DNA of 64,000 nt from Pseudomonas frederiksbergensis (GTDB taxonomy: Bacteria; Pseudomonadota; Gammaproteobacteria; Pseudomonadales; Pseudomonadaceae). The stretch lies in NCBI RefSeq assembly GCF_003732665.1, contig NZ_MOBP01000021.1, forward strand, positions 237,976 to 301,975, given 5' to 3'. Position 1 is the first letter of the stretch. Every line of letters begins with the position of its first letter. The notes beneath the pieces were generated by a model. It made no database searches. It worked only from the letters and a program-made list of their open reading frames with translations, and was not told the DNA's origin. A program made the translations under genes and the position numbers. Shown one piece after another: positions 51,827 through 60,408 of this stretch.

Positions 51827-51841
51827 GTATTACATAAATAC
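51827..51841. promoter_or_regulatory. Inverted repeat upstream of the RpiR gene
   Basis: GTATTACATAAATAC, a 5-bp inverted repeat with a five-base centre in an AT-rich stretch, 53 bases upstream of the regulator start. Possible autoregulatory operator for RpiR or a promoter element. Confidence 0.4.
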
Positions 51842-51894
51842 TGTTTTAGCGATTAGTGAAACAAAACCGACACACCCATCCAGCAGGAGCCCGG

Positions 51895-52749
51895 ATGCCC
51901 CCTCTCAGAGACCTGATCACCGATCCCGGCCTGGACCTCACGCCGTCGGAACGCAAAGTCATCCGCGCCTTGCTTGACCAATACCCGCGTAACGGGCTGG
52001 GCCCGATGTCGCGTTTGGCCGAACATGCCGGTGTCAGTGATCCGACCATCGTGCGGCTGGTAAAAAAACTCGGTTTCGGCGGTTACGCCGAATTCCAGGA
52101 CGCCCTGCTCAGCGACATGGACCACCGCCTGCGCTCCCCCAGCACCTTGTTACAACCCCGCTCCCACCTGCAAAAAGACGATCCGTGGAGCCATTACCTG
52201 GCGCACACCCATCGCTCAATGGTGGAAACCCAGGCCCTGACCCAACCCGAAGACGTGCGCATCCTCGTGGAATGGCTGCTCGATGTGCGCCATCAGGTGC
52301 ATTGCTTCGGCGGGCGTTTCAGCAGCTTCCTCGCCAACTACCTGCTCAACCATCTGCGCCTGCTGCGCCCCGGCTGTTTTGCCCTGGAGGACAACGCCCA
52401 GTTGCCGGACCGTTTGTTCGACGTGCAGCGCCAGGATGTGGTGCTGGTGTTCGACTACCGCCGCTACCAGTCCCAGGCCCTGCGGGTGGCCAGCGCGGCG
52501 AAAAATCGTTATGCGCGGGTGGTGTTGTTCACGGACATCTATGCTTCGCCGTTGCGGGAAATGGCCGACCTGATCATCAGTGCGCCGGTGGAGTCGGTTT
52601 CGGCGTTCGACAGCATGGTCCCGGCGCTGGCGCAGATTGAAGCGTTGATCGCCTGCCTGACCCTGCGCAGCCCGGATCTGGCCGATCGCCTGGAAGGCAT
52701 CGATAACTTGCGCGCCGACTTCGACACACACCTGCTGGAGGAAAAATAA
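51895..52749 (+). CDS. MurR/RpiR-family regulator with SIS domain
   Basis: 284-aa regulator. N-terminal RpiR HTH (LTPSERKVIRALLDQYPRNG, GPMSRLAEHAGVSDPTIVRL) and a C-terminal SIS sugar-isomerase-like sensor (VHCFGGRFSSFLANYLLNHL, ARVVLFTDIYASPLREMADL). ATG 51895 has CAGGAG upstream. It heads an eight-gene co-directional set and most likely controls it; the ligand would be a metabolite of that pathway. Confidence 0.87.
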   Translation: MPPLRDLITDPGLDLTPSERKVIRALLDQYPRNGLGPMSRLAEHAGVSDPTIVRLVKKLGFGGYAEFQDALLSDMDHRLRSPSTLLQPRSHLQKDDPWSHYLAHTHRSMVETQALTQPEDVRILVEWLLDVRHQVHCFGGRFSSFLANYLLNHLRLLRPGCFALEDNAQLPDRLFDVQRQDVVLVFDYRRYQSQALRVASAAKNRYARVVLFTDIYASPLREMADLIISAPVESVSAFDSMVPALAQIEALIACLTLRSPDLADRLEGIDNLRADFDTHLLEEK

Positions 52750-52751
52750 GG

Positions 52752-53396
52752 ATGTTTACGCTCCCCCACCGCTCACCCCGCGACTTGCCGTTTGTCAGCG
52801 ACCACACCGTGCTGCTGCTGGTCGACATGCAACGGGCCTGGCTCGAACCGCAGTTCGACCCGCACCTCAACGGGCCGGACGCCGAGTATTTCCTGACCCG
52901 TACCCACATGCAGGTGGTGCCCAACCAGCGGCGTTTACTCAGCGCCTTTCGCAGCGCCCGGCAGAACGTGCTGCACACCCTGATCGAAAGCCTCACCGCC
53001 GATGGCCGCGACCGCTCCCTGGACCACAAACTCTCGGACATGCACTTGCCCAAGGGCAGCCCCCAGGCGCGGATCATCGACGACCTGACGCCCACGGAAA
53101 ACGAAGTGGTGCTGCCCAAGACGTCCTCCGGCGTCTTCAATTCCACCAACATCGACTACGTGCTGCGCAACCTCGGCGTGCGCCACCTGGTCATCGCCGG
53201 CATCGTCACCGACCAGTGCGTGGACATGGCCGTACGTGACGCCGCCGACCGTGGCTATCTGGTGACCCTGGTGGAAGACGCCTGCGCCACCTACACCCAG
53301 GAACGGCATCAGGCCTGCCTCAACGCGATCAAAGGTTATTGCTGGATCACCGACACCCAAACCGTGCTCGGCCGCTTGCTGGAGATGCAGCCATGA
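52752..53396 (+). CDS. Isochorismatase-family cysteine hydrolase
   Basis: 214-aa amidase-like hydrolase with the intact triad Asp25 (LLLVDMQRAW), Lys123 (VVLPKTSSGVF) and Cys156 (IVTDQCVDMAV). Such enzymes cleave amide or carbamoyl bonds (e.g. N-carbamoyl-amine hydrolases). It begins two bases after the RpiR stop and overlaps the next gene by four bases (ATGA), so the set is tightly coupled. Confidence 0.88.
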   Translation: MFTLPHRSPRDLPFVSDHTVLLLVDMQRAWLEPQFDPHLNGPDAEYFLTRTHMQVVPNQRRLLSAFRSARQNVLHTLIESLTADGRDRSLDHKLSDMHLPKGSPQARIIDDLTPTENEVVLPKTSSGVFNSTNIDYVLRNLGVRHLVIAGIVTDQCVDMAVRDAADRGYLVTLVEDACATYTQERHQACLNAIKGYCWITDTQTVLGRLLEMQP

Positions 53397-54724
53397 GTGC
53401 GCGTCTGTTGCCGGTGCCGATGACCACGATCGTGACCACCGACCTGATTGGCGTGACCCGCGGCCGCTCGTTTCCCACCGACGAACTGGAGCACTATCAA
53501 GCCTCCGGGTGCGGTTGGGTGCCGGCCAACAGCGCGTTGACCCCGCAAGATGTCATCGCCTCGACCAATCCGTGGGGTGCCTACGGGGATTTGCGTTTGA
53601 TCCCGGATATGGCCAGCCGCGTGATGGTCAGCAACGGTCCCGACACCAACGCCCCGGCCCTGGATTTTATCCACGGCGACATCTGCGAAACCGATGGCCG
53701 GCCATGGGGCGCTTGCCCGCGCACGCTGTTGCGCAACGAAGTGGAACGCTATCGCGCCGAGCTCGGTTTGCAAGTCAACGCCGCGTTCGAACACGAATTC
53801 AATCTGGATGCCGGGGCCGCCGAACACCTGGCGTTCACCCTTGAGGCCCAGCGCCAGGGCGCCGAGTTTGGCGGCTGGCTGCTCAGCGCGTTGCGCGCCG
53901 GGGGCGTGGAACCGGAGATGTTCCTGCCGGAATACGGCAAGCACCAATACGAAATCACCTGCCGCCCGACCCTCGGGGTAGCGGCGGCGGACCGTGCGGT
54001 CAACGTGCGGGAGATCACCCGAGAGATTGCCCGGCAAATGGGCCTGGGCCTGAGCTTCGCACCGAAGACGGCCGAGCATGCGGTGTGCAACGGCGTGCAC
54101 CTGCACGTCAGCCTGCAAGACCTGGCCGGGCACCCGACGCTGTATGACGCCGGCACCACCAATGGCCTGTCGACCCTCGGCCAGCATTGGGCCGCCGGGG
54201 TTCTGCACTATTTGCCGGCCCTGTGCGCCTTCACCGCGCCGACGCCGGTGTCCTACGAGCGCTTGCAGCCCCATCACTGGAGCGCGTCCTATGCCTGCCT
54301 GGGACAGCGCAACCGCGAAGCGGCGCTGCGGATTTGTCCGACCGTGAGCCTGGGCGGCAAGTCCGTGGCGGCGCAGTACAACCTGGAATTCCGGGCCATG
54401 GACGCCACCGCTTCGCCGCACCTGGCCATGGCCGCGCTGCTGATCGCCGGACGCCTGGGCATCGAACAACGCCTGGCACTGAACGCCATCACCGATGAAA
54501 TCCCCGATGCCTTGAACGAAGAACAACGCCAGGCCCGGGGCATCGTTGCCCTGCCCGCCTCGCTGGCCCAGGCCCTGGACTGCCTGCGCAATAGCGAGGC
54601 GCTGATCGAAGCCTTGCCCACGGCATTGCTCGACACTTACTTCGCCCTGAAAACCGAGGAACTGACGCTGACGGAACAGCTCTCGCCCGCCGACCTTTGT
54701 GAGCACTATGCCCGTCTGTACTGA
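53393..54724 (+). CDS. Glutamine-synthetase-family gamma-glutamyl ligase
   Basis: 443-aa ligase of the glutamine synthetase fold (PuuA-like rather than GlnA, judging by context). Visible are the beta-grasp TDLIGVTRGRSFPTDEL, the metal motif NAAFEHEFNLD, NGVHLHVSLQ, and the ATP/metal region GGKSVAAQYNLEFRAMDATASP. It would join glutamate to an amine. Overlaps both neighbours (ATGA upstream; 17 bases downstream). Confidence 0.85.
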   Translation: MSARLLPVPMTTIVTTDLIGVTRGRSFPTDELEHYQASGCGWVPANSALTPQDVIASTNPWGAYGDLRLIPDMASRVMVSNGPDTNAPALDFIHGDICETDGRPWGACPRTLLRNEVERYRAELGLQVNAAFEHEFNLDAGAAEHLAFTLEAQRQGAEFGGWLLSALRAGGVEPEMFLPEYGKHQYEITCRPTLGVAAADRAVNVREITREIARQMGLGLSFAPKTAEHAVCNGVHLHVSLQDLAGHPTLYDAGTTNGLSTLGQHWAAGVLHYLPALCAFTAPTPVSYERLQPHHWSASYACLGQRNREAALRICPTVSLGGKSVAAQYNLEFRAMDATASPHLAMAALLIAGRLGIEQRLALNAITDEIPDALNEEQRQARGIVALPASLAQALDCLRNSEALIEALPTALLDTYFALKTEELTLTEQLSPADLCEHYARLY

Positions 54725-55460
54725 ATCCGTTGAACTGGGGCTCTACACCGAGCCCCCGTACACCCTGAGCCAGGAAGCTTCCGAGCACCCGTTGATCCTG
54801 GTGTGCGAACACGCCAGCCGTTACATCCCACCGGCGTTGAACGACCTGGGCCTGAGCCATGAGGCCGCCCGGGAACACATCGCCTGGGACATCGGTGCTT
54901 TGGCCCTGGCCCAGCGTTTGTCGCAAACCCTCGGCGCCACGCTGCTGGCGGCTAATTATTCGCGGCTGTTGATCGACCTCAACCGCCCGCGCCATGCCCC
55001 GGACAGCATTCCGCCCCAGAGCGAGATCTATCAGGTGCCGGGCAACCAGCAACTGGACGAGGCCTCCCGGGAATACCGGCGGCAGATGCTGTTCAAGCCG
55101 TTTCACACGCGGCTGCAAACCCTGATTGACGAACGTGTGGCCCAGGGACGTCCAGTGCGGGTGGTGGGGATTCACAGTTTCACCCCGGTGTATTACGGCC
55201 AGCCCCGGACGCTGGAGGCCGGCGTGTTGTTCGGCGAAGCCGGGCATTACGCCCAACGCATCATCGACGGGCTGAGCCAGCATCCGCTGAAAGTCGCTGG
55301 CAATCAGCCGTACAAGATCGACCCGTTGGGCGACATGACCGTGCCGGTGCACGGCGATGCCCGTGGCCTGGAATCGGTGTTGATCGAAGTGCGCAACGAT
55401 TTGCTGCGTACCCCGCAAGCCATTGAACGCTGGGCCGGCTACCTGGCCCCGCTGCTGTAG
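54708..55460 (+). CDS. N-formylglutamate amidohydrolase-like protein
   Basis: 250-aa zinc hydrolase of the HutG/FGase family. Diagnostic segments: LVCEHASRYIPPAL, AWDIGALALAQRLSQ, SRLLIDLNRP and GIHSFTPVYYG. In the histidine pathway it removes formyl groups from N-formylglutamate; here, beside a gamma-glutamyl ligase, it probably deacylates an amino-acid derivative. ATG 54708 lies inside the ligase 3' end. Confidence 0.85.
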   Translation: MPVCTESVELGLYTEPPYTLSQEASEHPLILVCEHASRYIPPALNDLGLSHEAAREHIAWDIGALALAQRLSQTLGATLLAANYSRLLIDLNRPRHAPDSIPPQSEIYQVPGNQQLDEASREYRRQMLFKPFHTRLQTLIDERVAQGRPVRVVGIHSFTPVYYGQPRTLEAGVLFGEAGHYAQRIIDGLSQHPLKVAGNQPYKIDPLGDMTVPVHGDARGLESVLIEVRNDLLRTPQAIERWAGYLAPLL

Positions 55461-55536
55461 GAAAAAAGTAACCGCTGTGCTGTGCCGGTATAAAAACTAA
55501 AAGATTGCCCGAATGACTGATAAGGAGATGCGCTTC

Positions 55537-56886
55537 ATGGAAATAGAAGAATTCGGCTACAAGCAGGAGTTGAAACGTAGCCTGTCGCTGACGGATCTGG
55601 TGGTGTACGGGATGATCTTCATGATCCCCATTGCCCCGTTCGGCGTGTATGGCTACGTCAATGCCGAGGCCCCAGGGATGGTGCCGCTGGCTTATATCAT
55701 TGGCATGGTGGCGATGCTGTTCACCGCCCTCAGCTACGGCAGCATGGCCCGGGCGTTTCCGATTGCCGGCTCGGTGTATTCCTACGCCCAACGGGGCTTG
55801 AATCAACACGTCGGCTTCATCGCCGGCTGGCTGATGCTGCTCGATTACCTGCTGATTCCGCCGCTGCTTTATGTGTACGCGGCGATGGCGCTGAATCACC
55901 TGTACCCGGACATCCCCAAAGTCGGTTTCATCCTGGCGTTCCTGGTCAGCGCGACCTTCGTCAACCTGCGCGGCATCACCTTCACCGCACGGATGAACAT
56001 CATCTTTCTGCTGGCGCAACTGGTGGTGCTGGGGATTTTCCTGTTCTACGCCTGGAATGCCCTGCACAACGGCGGCGGTCACGGCGAACTGACCCTGGCG
56101 CCGCTGTACAACCCGAACACTTTCAACTTCGCCCTACTGATGCAAGCCGTGTCGATTGCGGTGCTGTCGTTCCTGGGCTTCGACGCGATTTCCACCCTGG
56201 CCGAAGAGATCAAGGGCGACCCGGGCCGCAGCGTCGGCAAGGCCGCGCTGATTACCCTGGTGGTGATGGGCGTGATTTTCGTGGTGCAGACCTGGATTGC
56301 CACTGACCTGGCGGCCGGCATGGGCTTCAAGTCCGCCGATACCGCGTTCTATGAAATCGCCGAAATCGCCGCCGGCAGTTGGCTCGCAACCCTGACCGGC
56401 GTGGCCACCGCCCTGGCCTGGGGCGTGGCGGTGGCGATTACGTCACAAGCGGCGGTGTCGCGGCTGCTGTTCGGCATGGCCCGGGACGGCAAGTTGCCGA
56501 AGGTGCTGGCCAAGGTCCATCCAAAACACAACACGCCGTACATCAGCATTTACCTGGTGGCGGTGTTGTCCCTGGTGATTTGCTACCTGTTCATCAACTC
56601 GGTGGACACCCTCACCTCCCTGGTCAACTTCGGCGCCTTGAGCGGCTTCATGCTGCTGCACCTGACCGTGATCAATTACTACTGGCGCCGGCAGAAGTCC
56701 GGTCAGGTGATCCGTCACCTGCTGTGCCCGGTGGTCGGCTTCATCATCGTCGCGGCCATCATGTACAACATGGGCGTGGATGCACAAAAACTCGGCTTGA
56801 TCTGGATTGCCCTGGGTCTGGTCTATCTGTTCTTCCTTAACAAGCTGGGCGCCAGCACAACGCTGCCGGACCCGAGCAACGTCTGA
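55537..56886 (+). CDS. APC-superfamily amino acid permease
   Basis: 449-aa inner-membrane transporter with twelve helices. The TM1 segment LVVYGMIFMIPIAPFGVYG, the SYGSMARAFPIAGSVYSYAQ block and GFDAISTLAEEIKGDPGRSV are hallmarks of the APC family. It would import the amine or amino-acid substrate of the cluster. ATG 55537 follows AAGGAG; an in-frame ATG at 55513 is an alternative. Confidence 0.9.
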   Translation: MEIEEFGYKQELKRSLSLTDLVVYGMIFMIPIAPFGVYGYVNAEAPGMVPLAYIIGMVAMLFTALSYGSMARAFPIAGSVYSYAQRGLNQHVGFIAGWLMLLDYLLIPPLLYVYAAMALNHLYPDIPKVGFILAFLVSATFVNLRGITFTARMNIIFLLAQLVVLGIFLFYAWNALHNGGGHGELTLAPLYNPNTFNFALLMQAVSIAVLSFLGFDAISTLAEEIKGDPGRSVGKAALITLVVMGVIFVVQTWIATDLAAGMGFKSADTAFYEIAEIAAGSWLATLTGVATALAWGVAVAITSQAAVSRLLFGMARDGKLPKVLAKVHPKHNTPYISIYLVAVLSLVICYLFINSVDTLTSLVNFGALSGFMLLHLTVINYYWRRQKSGQVIRHLLCPVVGFIIVAAIMYNMGVDAQKLGLIWIALGLVYLFFLNKLGASTTLPDPSNV

Positions 56887-56895
56887 CAAGAAAAA

Positions 56896-56930
56896 GGGCG
56901 GCGTCTGACACGAGATCAGGCGACCGCCGC
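56896..56930 (+). terminator. Imperfect hairpin after the permease gene
   Basis: GGCGGCGTCTGA pairs with TCAGGCGACCGCC across a short loop (one bulge), 10 bases past the stop. No U-run, so it may only attenuate read-through into aruF. Confidence 0.45.
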
Positions 56931-57007
56931 TTCCGCGCGTGGAAACCGACAGTGATAGTCAGGTTCGACGGCACTACCGCCGGACCCTTTGATACAGGAG
57001 TACATCC

Positions 57008-58024
57008 ATGCTGGTCCTACGCCCAGTCGAGTTAACCGACCTGCCCCAGTTGCAACAATTGGCCCGTGACAGCCTGGTGGGCGTCACGTCCCTGCCCGAT
57101 GACAGCGAACGCCTGCGGGAGAAGATCCTCGATTCCTGCGCCTCGTTCGACAAAGAAGTTGAAGGCAATGGCCCGGAAAACTACTTTTTCGTCCTTGAAG
57201 ACCTGGACACCCGGCGCCTGACCGGGTGCTCTGAAGTCCTCGCCACCGCCGGTTTCAGCGAGCCGTTCTACAGCCTGCGCAACCGCCACTTCACCAGCGC
57301 CTCCCGGGAGCTGAACATCGAGCACGGGGTGCCAGCGCTGTCGTTGTGCCACGATCTCAGCGGCCATAGCTTGCTGCGCGGTTTTCACATTGATAGCGCA
57401 CTGGTGTGCACGCCGTTTTCCGAATTGCTGTCGCGGGCGCGGTTGTTGTTTATCGCGGCGCACCCGGGGCGTTTTTCCGACGCCGTAATCACAGAAATCG
57501 TCGGCTACAGCGATGAACAGGGCCAATCACCCTTCTGGGACGCCGTGGGCAAGCATTTTTTCGACCTGCCTTATGTCGAGGCCGAAAGGCTCTGCGGCCT
57601 GGAAAGCCGCAGCTTCCTCGCTGAATTGATGCCGCAATACCCGATCTACGTGCCGATGCTGCCGCAAGCGGCCCAAGACTGCATCGGCCGGATTCACCCC
57701 GACGGCCAGGAAGCGTTCGACATCCTGGAACGCGAAGGCTTTGAAACCAACAGCTACATCGACCTGTTCGACGGCGGCCCGACGCTGTATGCGCGCACGC
57801 CGGGTATTCGCTCCATCGCCCACAGCCACACCGGCACCGCGCAGCTCGTCGAGTCGATCGATGCCCGTGGCAGCTATCTGGTGAGCAACGATTCGCTGAA
57901 GGACTACCGGGCCATCGTCGCCGAACTGGCTTACGACGTCGGGCAACCGGTGGGGTTGAGCGCCGAAATGTGCGCCGTCCTGAACGTGAACGATGGCAGC
58001 CCGATCCGGCTGATCGCCCTGTGA
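57008..58024 (+). CDS. aruF: Arginine/ornithine N-succinyltransferase-like, alpha-type subunit (AruF-like)
   Basis: 338-aa AstA-family acyltransferase. It opens LVLRPVELTDLPQLQQLARD and carries SLPDDSERLREKI, SPFWDAVGKHFFDLPYVEAERL and LAELMPQYPIYVPML, all aligned with AstA. Compared with the second copy it diverges in the SELCSLFL region (here HSLLRGFHIDSALV), as the AruF subunit does. With AruG it would succinylate arginine or ornithine. AGGAG upstream of ATG 57008. It is not in a full ast operon, which is unusual. Confidence 0.85.
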   Translation: MLVLRPVELTDLPQLQQLARDSLVGVTSLPDDSERLREKILDSCASFDKEVEGNGPENYFFVLEDLDTRRLTGCSEVLATAGFSEPFYSLRNRHFTSASRELNIEHGVPALSLCHDLSGHSLLRGFHIDSALVCTPFSELLSRARLLFIAAHPGRFSDAVITEIVGYSDEQGQSPFWDAVGKHFFDLPYVEAERLCGLESRSFLAELMPQYPIYVPMLPQAAQDCIGRIHPDGQEAFDILEREGFETNSYIDLFDGGPTLYARTPGIRSIAHSHTGTAQLVESIDARGSYLVSNDSLKDYRAIVAELAYDVGQPVGLSAEMCAVLNVNDGSPIRLIAL

Positions 58025-58085
58025 GCATCACCCGGCCCCGCGCCCAACGACAGCGCCCGAGCATGCGCGCACGAGGAGTTGCATC

Positions 58086-59120
58086 ATGATTGTCCGTCCG
58101 GTTCACGTCACCGACCTGCCCGCCCTAGTGGCGCTGGTACAACAGGCCGGCCCGGGGTTCACCACCCTGCCGGCCAACGAAGAACGCCTGGGCCATCGCG
58201 TGCGCTGGTCCCAACGGACCTTCGCCGAACAGGTGGAGCGGGCCGATGCCGACTATTTGTTCGTGCTCGAAGATGACGATCAGCGCGTGGTCGGGGTCAG
58301 CGCCCTGACCGGGGCCGTGGGTATCCGCGAGCCCTGGTACAACTACCGGGTCGGGCTGACGGTCAGTTCGTCGCCAGACCTGGGCATCCAGAAGCAGATC
58401 CCGACCCTGTTCCTGAACAATGAAATGACCGGGCAATCGGAACTCTGCTCGCTGTTCCTGCGCCCGGATCAACGCCAGGGCAACAATGGCCGGTTGCTGT
58501 CGTTGGGGCGCCTGCTGTTTGTCGCCGAGTTCCCGCAACTGTTCGGCGAAAAGCTTATCGCCGAACTGCGCGGCACTGCCGACGAACAAGGCTGCTCACC
58601 GTTCTGGGACAGCCTGGGCCGGCACTTTTTCCAGATGGATTTCAGCTACGCCGATCATTTGTCGGGGCTGGGCAACAAATCCTTCATCGCCGAACTGATG
58701 CCCCGCCAACCGCTATACACCTGCCTGCTCACCGAACAGGCCCAGGCGGTGATCGGCAAGGCGCACCCCAATACCCAACCGGCGCTGAAGATCCTCAACG
58801 CCGAAGGTTTTGCCCACAAGGACTACATCGACATCTTCGACGGCGGCCCGGTGATCGAAGCCCAGGTGTCTAAAATCCGCACCGTGCGCGACAGCCAGCC
58901 ACTGGTGCTGGGCATCGGCACCCCGGACGACCAGGCCCCGGTGTGGCTGATTCACAACCGCCGCATGGAAAACTGCCGCATCACCACCGCCCGGGCGCGC
59001 CTGGTGGGCAACAGCCTGATCGTCGACCGCCTCACCGCCAAACGCCTGCAACTGCAACCGGGCAACTCGGTGCGGGCGGTGCCATTGTTGAATCAGGAAC
59101 AGCAGGCGGTGGCGGCCTGA
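58086..59120 (+). CDS. aruG: Arginine N-succinyltransferase-like, beta-type subunit (AruG-like)
   Basis: 344-aa AstA-family protein closer to the canonical enzyme: ALVQQAGPGFTTLPANEERL, REPWYNYRVGLTVSSSPDLG, TGQSELCSLFLRPDQRQGNNGRLL, and HLSGLGNKSFIAELMPRQPLY. 61 bases after aruF, with GAGGAG upstream of the ATG. The pair would form a heteromer that transfers succinyl groups to an amino-acid amine. Confidence 0.88.
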   Translation: MIVRPVHVTDLPALVALVQQAGPGFTTLPANEERLGHRVRWSQRTFAEQVERADADYLFVLEDDDQRVVGVSALTGAVGIREPWYNYRVGLTVSSSPDLGIQKQIPTLFLNNEMTGQSELCSLFLRPDQRQGNNGRLLSLGRLLFVAEFPQLFGEKLIAELRGTADEQGCSPFWDSLGRHFFQMDFSYADHLSGLGNKSFIAELMPRQPLYTCLLTEQAQAVIGKAHPNTQPALKILNAEGFAHKDYIDIFDGGPVIEAQVSKIRTVRDSQPLVLGIGTPDDQAPVWLIHNRRMENCRITTARARLVGNSLIVDRLTAKRLQLQPGNSVRAVPLLNQEQQAVAA

Positions 59121-59271
59121 TCAGCCCGCCATTGTTGCAGTGGGTGCGGTATCGTTTCACCCACCTGTAAATTCGTCATCCTATTGACCCCGCCCGCGTG
59201 ATAGCCTTTTGTTCCTTCGGCGTTGACACTTTTGCTCAAGCCCTTCCATTCCAATGCAGTGGTGGAACTCT

Positions 59272-60141
59272 ATGTCCAGGCTTTCCCATCAAGATTTGCG
59301 CCGTAACTTTCGCCAATTACTGGCTTCCGACACGTGTTACCACACCGCTTCGGTGTTCGACCCGATGTCGGCGCGCATCGCCGCCGACCTGGGTTTTGAA
59401 GTCGGGATCCTCGGTGGTTCGGTGGCCTCGTTGCAGGTCCTGGGCGCCCCCGACTTTGCCTTGATCACCCTCAGCGAGTTCGCCGAACAGGCCACCCGCA
59501 TCGGCCGCGTGGCCCAATTACCGGTGATCGCCGACGCCGACCACGGCTACGGCAACGCGCTGAACGTGATGCGCACCATCGTTGAACTGGAACGCGCCGG
59601 CATCGCCGCGCTGACCATCGAAGACACCCTGTTGCCCGCGCAATTCGGCCGCAAGTCCACGGATTTGATCGGGGTCGCCGAAGGCGTCGGCAAGATCCGC
59701 GCAGCGCTGGAAGCCCGGGTCGACAAGGAAATGGCGATCATCGCCCGCACCAACGCGGGGATCCTGCCGGTCCAGGAAATCATCAGCCGCACCCAGCAAT
59801 ACCAGAACGCCGGGGCCGACGGGATCTGCATGGTCGGCATCCAGGACTTCGACCAACTGGAAAAAATCGCCGAACACCTCAGCGTGCCGCTGATGCTGGT
59901 CACCTACGGCAACCCGGCCCTGCGCGACGACAAACGCCTGGCAGAACTGGGTGTGCGCGTCACCATCGACGGCCACGGCGCGTACTTTGCCGCGATCAAG
60001 GCGACCTACGACAGCCTGCGCGAACAGCGGCAGATCTTTACCCAGGCTTCGGACCTGAGCGCGACCGAACTCACACACACCTATACACAGCCTGAGGATT
60101 ACATTCGTTGGGCGGAAGAGTTTATGCGCGTCAAAGAGTGA
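59272..60141 (+). CDS. Oxaloacetate decarboxylase (PEP mutase / isocitrate lyase superfamily)
   Basis: 289-aa TIM-barrel enzyme. The stretch CYHTASVFDPMSARIAADLG, VIADADHGYGNALNVMRT and GIAALTIEDTLLPAQFGRKS closely resembles P. aeruginosa PA4872, a characterised oxaloacetate decarboxylase. It removes CO2 from oxaloacetate to give pyruvate. ATG 59272 gives the same N-terminus; an ATG at 59254 is in frame. It may or may not belong to the upstream catabolic cluster (152-base gap). Confidence 0.88.
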   Translation: MSRLSHQDLRRNFRQLLASDTCYHTASVFDPMSARIAADLGFEVGILGGSVASLQVLGAPDFALITLSEFAEQATRIGRVAQLPVIADADHGYGNALNVMRTIVELERAGIAALTIEDTLLPAQFGRKSTDLIGVAEGVGKIRAALEARVDKEMAIIARTNAGILPVQEIISRTQQYQNAGADGICMVGIQDFDQLEKIAEHLSVPLMLVTYGNPALRDDKRLAELGVRVTIDGHGAYFAAIKATYDSLREQRQIFTQASDLSATELTHTYTQPEDYIRWAEEFMRVKE

Positions 60142-60160
60142 TGCGTGAACCGGCAGGACG

Positions 60161-60258
60161 CCTTCGCGAGCAAGCCCGCTCCCACACTGGATCGCCGCTG
60201 AGCACACATCGTGTGACCAACACTGAATCACTGTGGGAGCGGGCTTGCTCGCGAAGGG
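60161..60258. repeat. REPIN
   Basis: Inverted REP pair (CGCGAGCAAGCCCGCTCCCA ... TGGGAGCGGGCTTGCTCGCG) downstream of the decarboxylase gene. Confidence 0.9.
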
Positions 60259-60292
60259 GCCAGCCGCCACACCGCTAAACTGCAGATGTCCG

Positions 60293-60402
60293 ATCGTTCC
60301 CACGCTCTGCGTGGGAATGCAGCCGGGGACGCTCTGCGTCCCATCTAAAGCCGAACGCGGAGCGTCCGTTGAGGCATTCCCACGCAGAGCGTGGGAACGA
60401 TC
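60293..60402. repeat. Palindromic repeat (CGTTCCCACGCTCTGCGTGG)
   Basis: Same family as 40105: outer arms CGTTCCCACGCTCTGCGTGG / CCACGCAGAGCGTGGGAACG, inner GGACGCTCTGCGTCC and GCGGAGCGTCC. Confidence 0.9.
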
Positions 60403-60408
60403 AGTGGC

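Noticed and set aside
51487..51894. Cobalamin riboswitch near cobF
   Set aside because: No B12-box-like sequence was recognised upstream of the phosphatase-cobF pair; the gap contains a REPIN and promoter DNA.
53336..54706. 456-codon minus-strand frame opposite the ligase gene
   Set aside because: Antisense to a glutamine-synthetase-fold gene whose motifs are intact.
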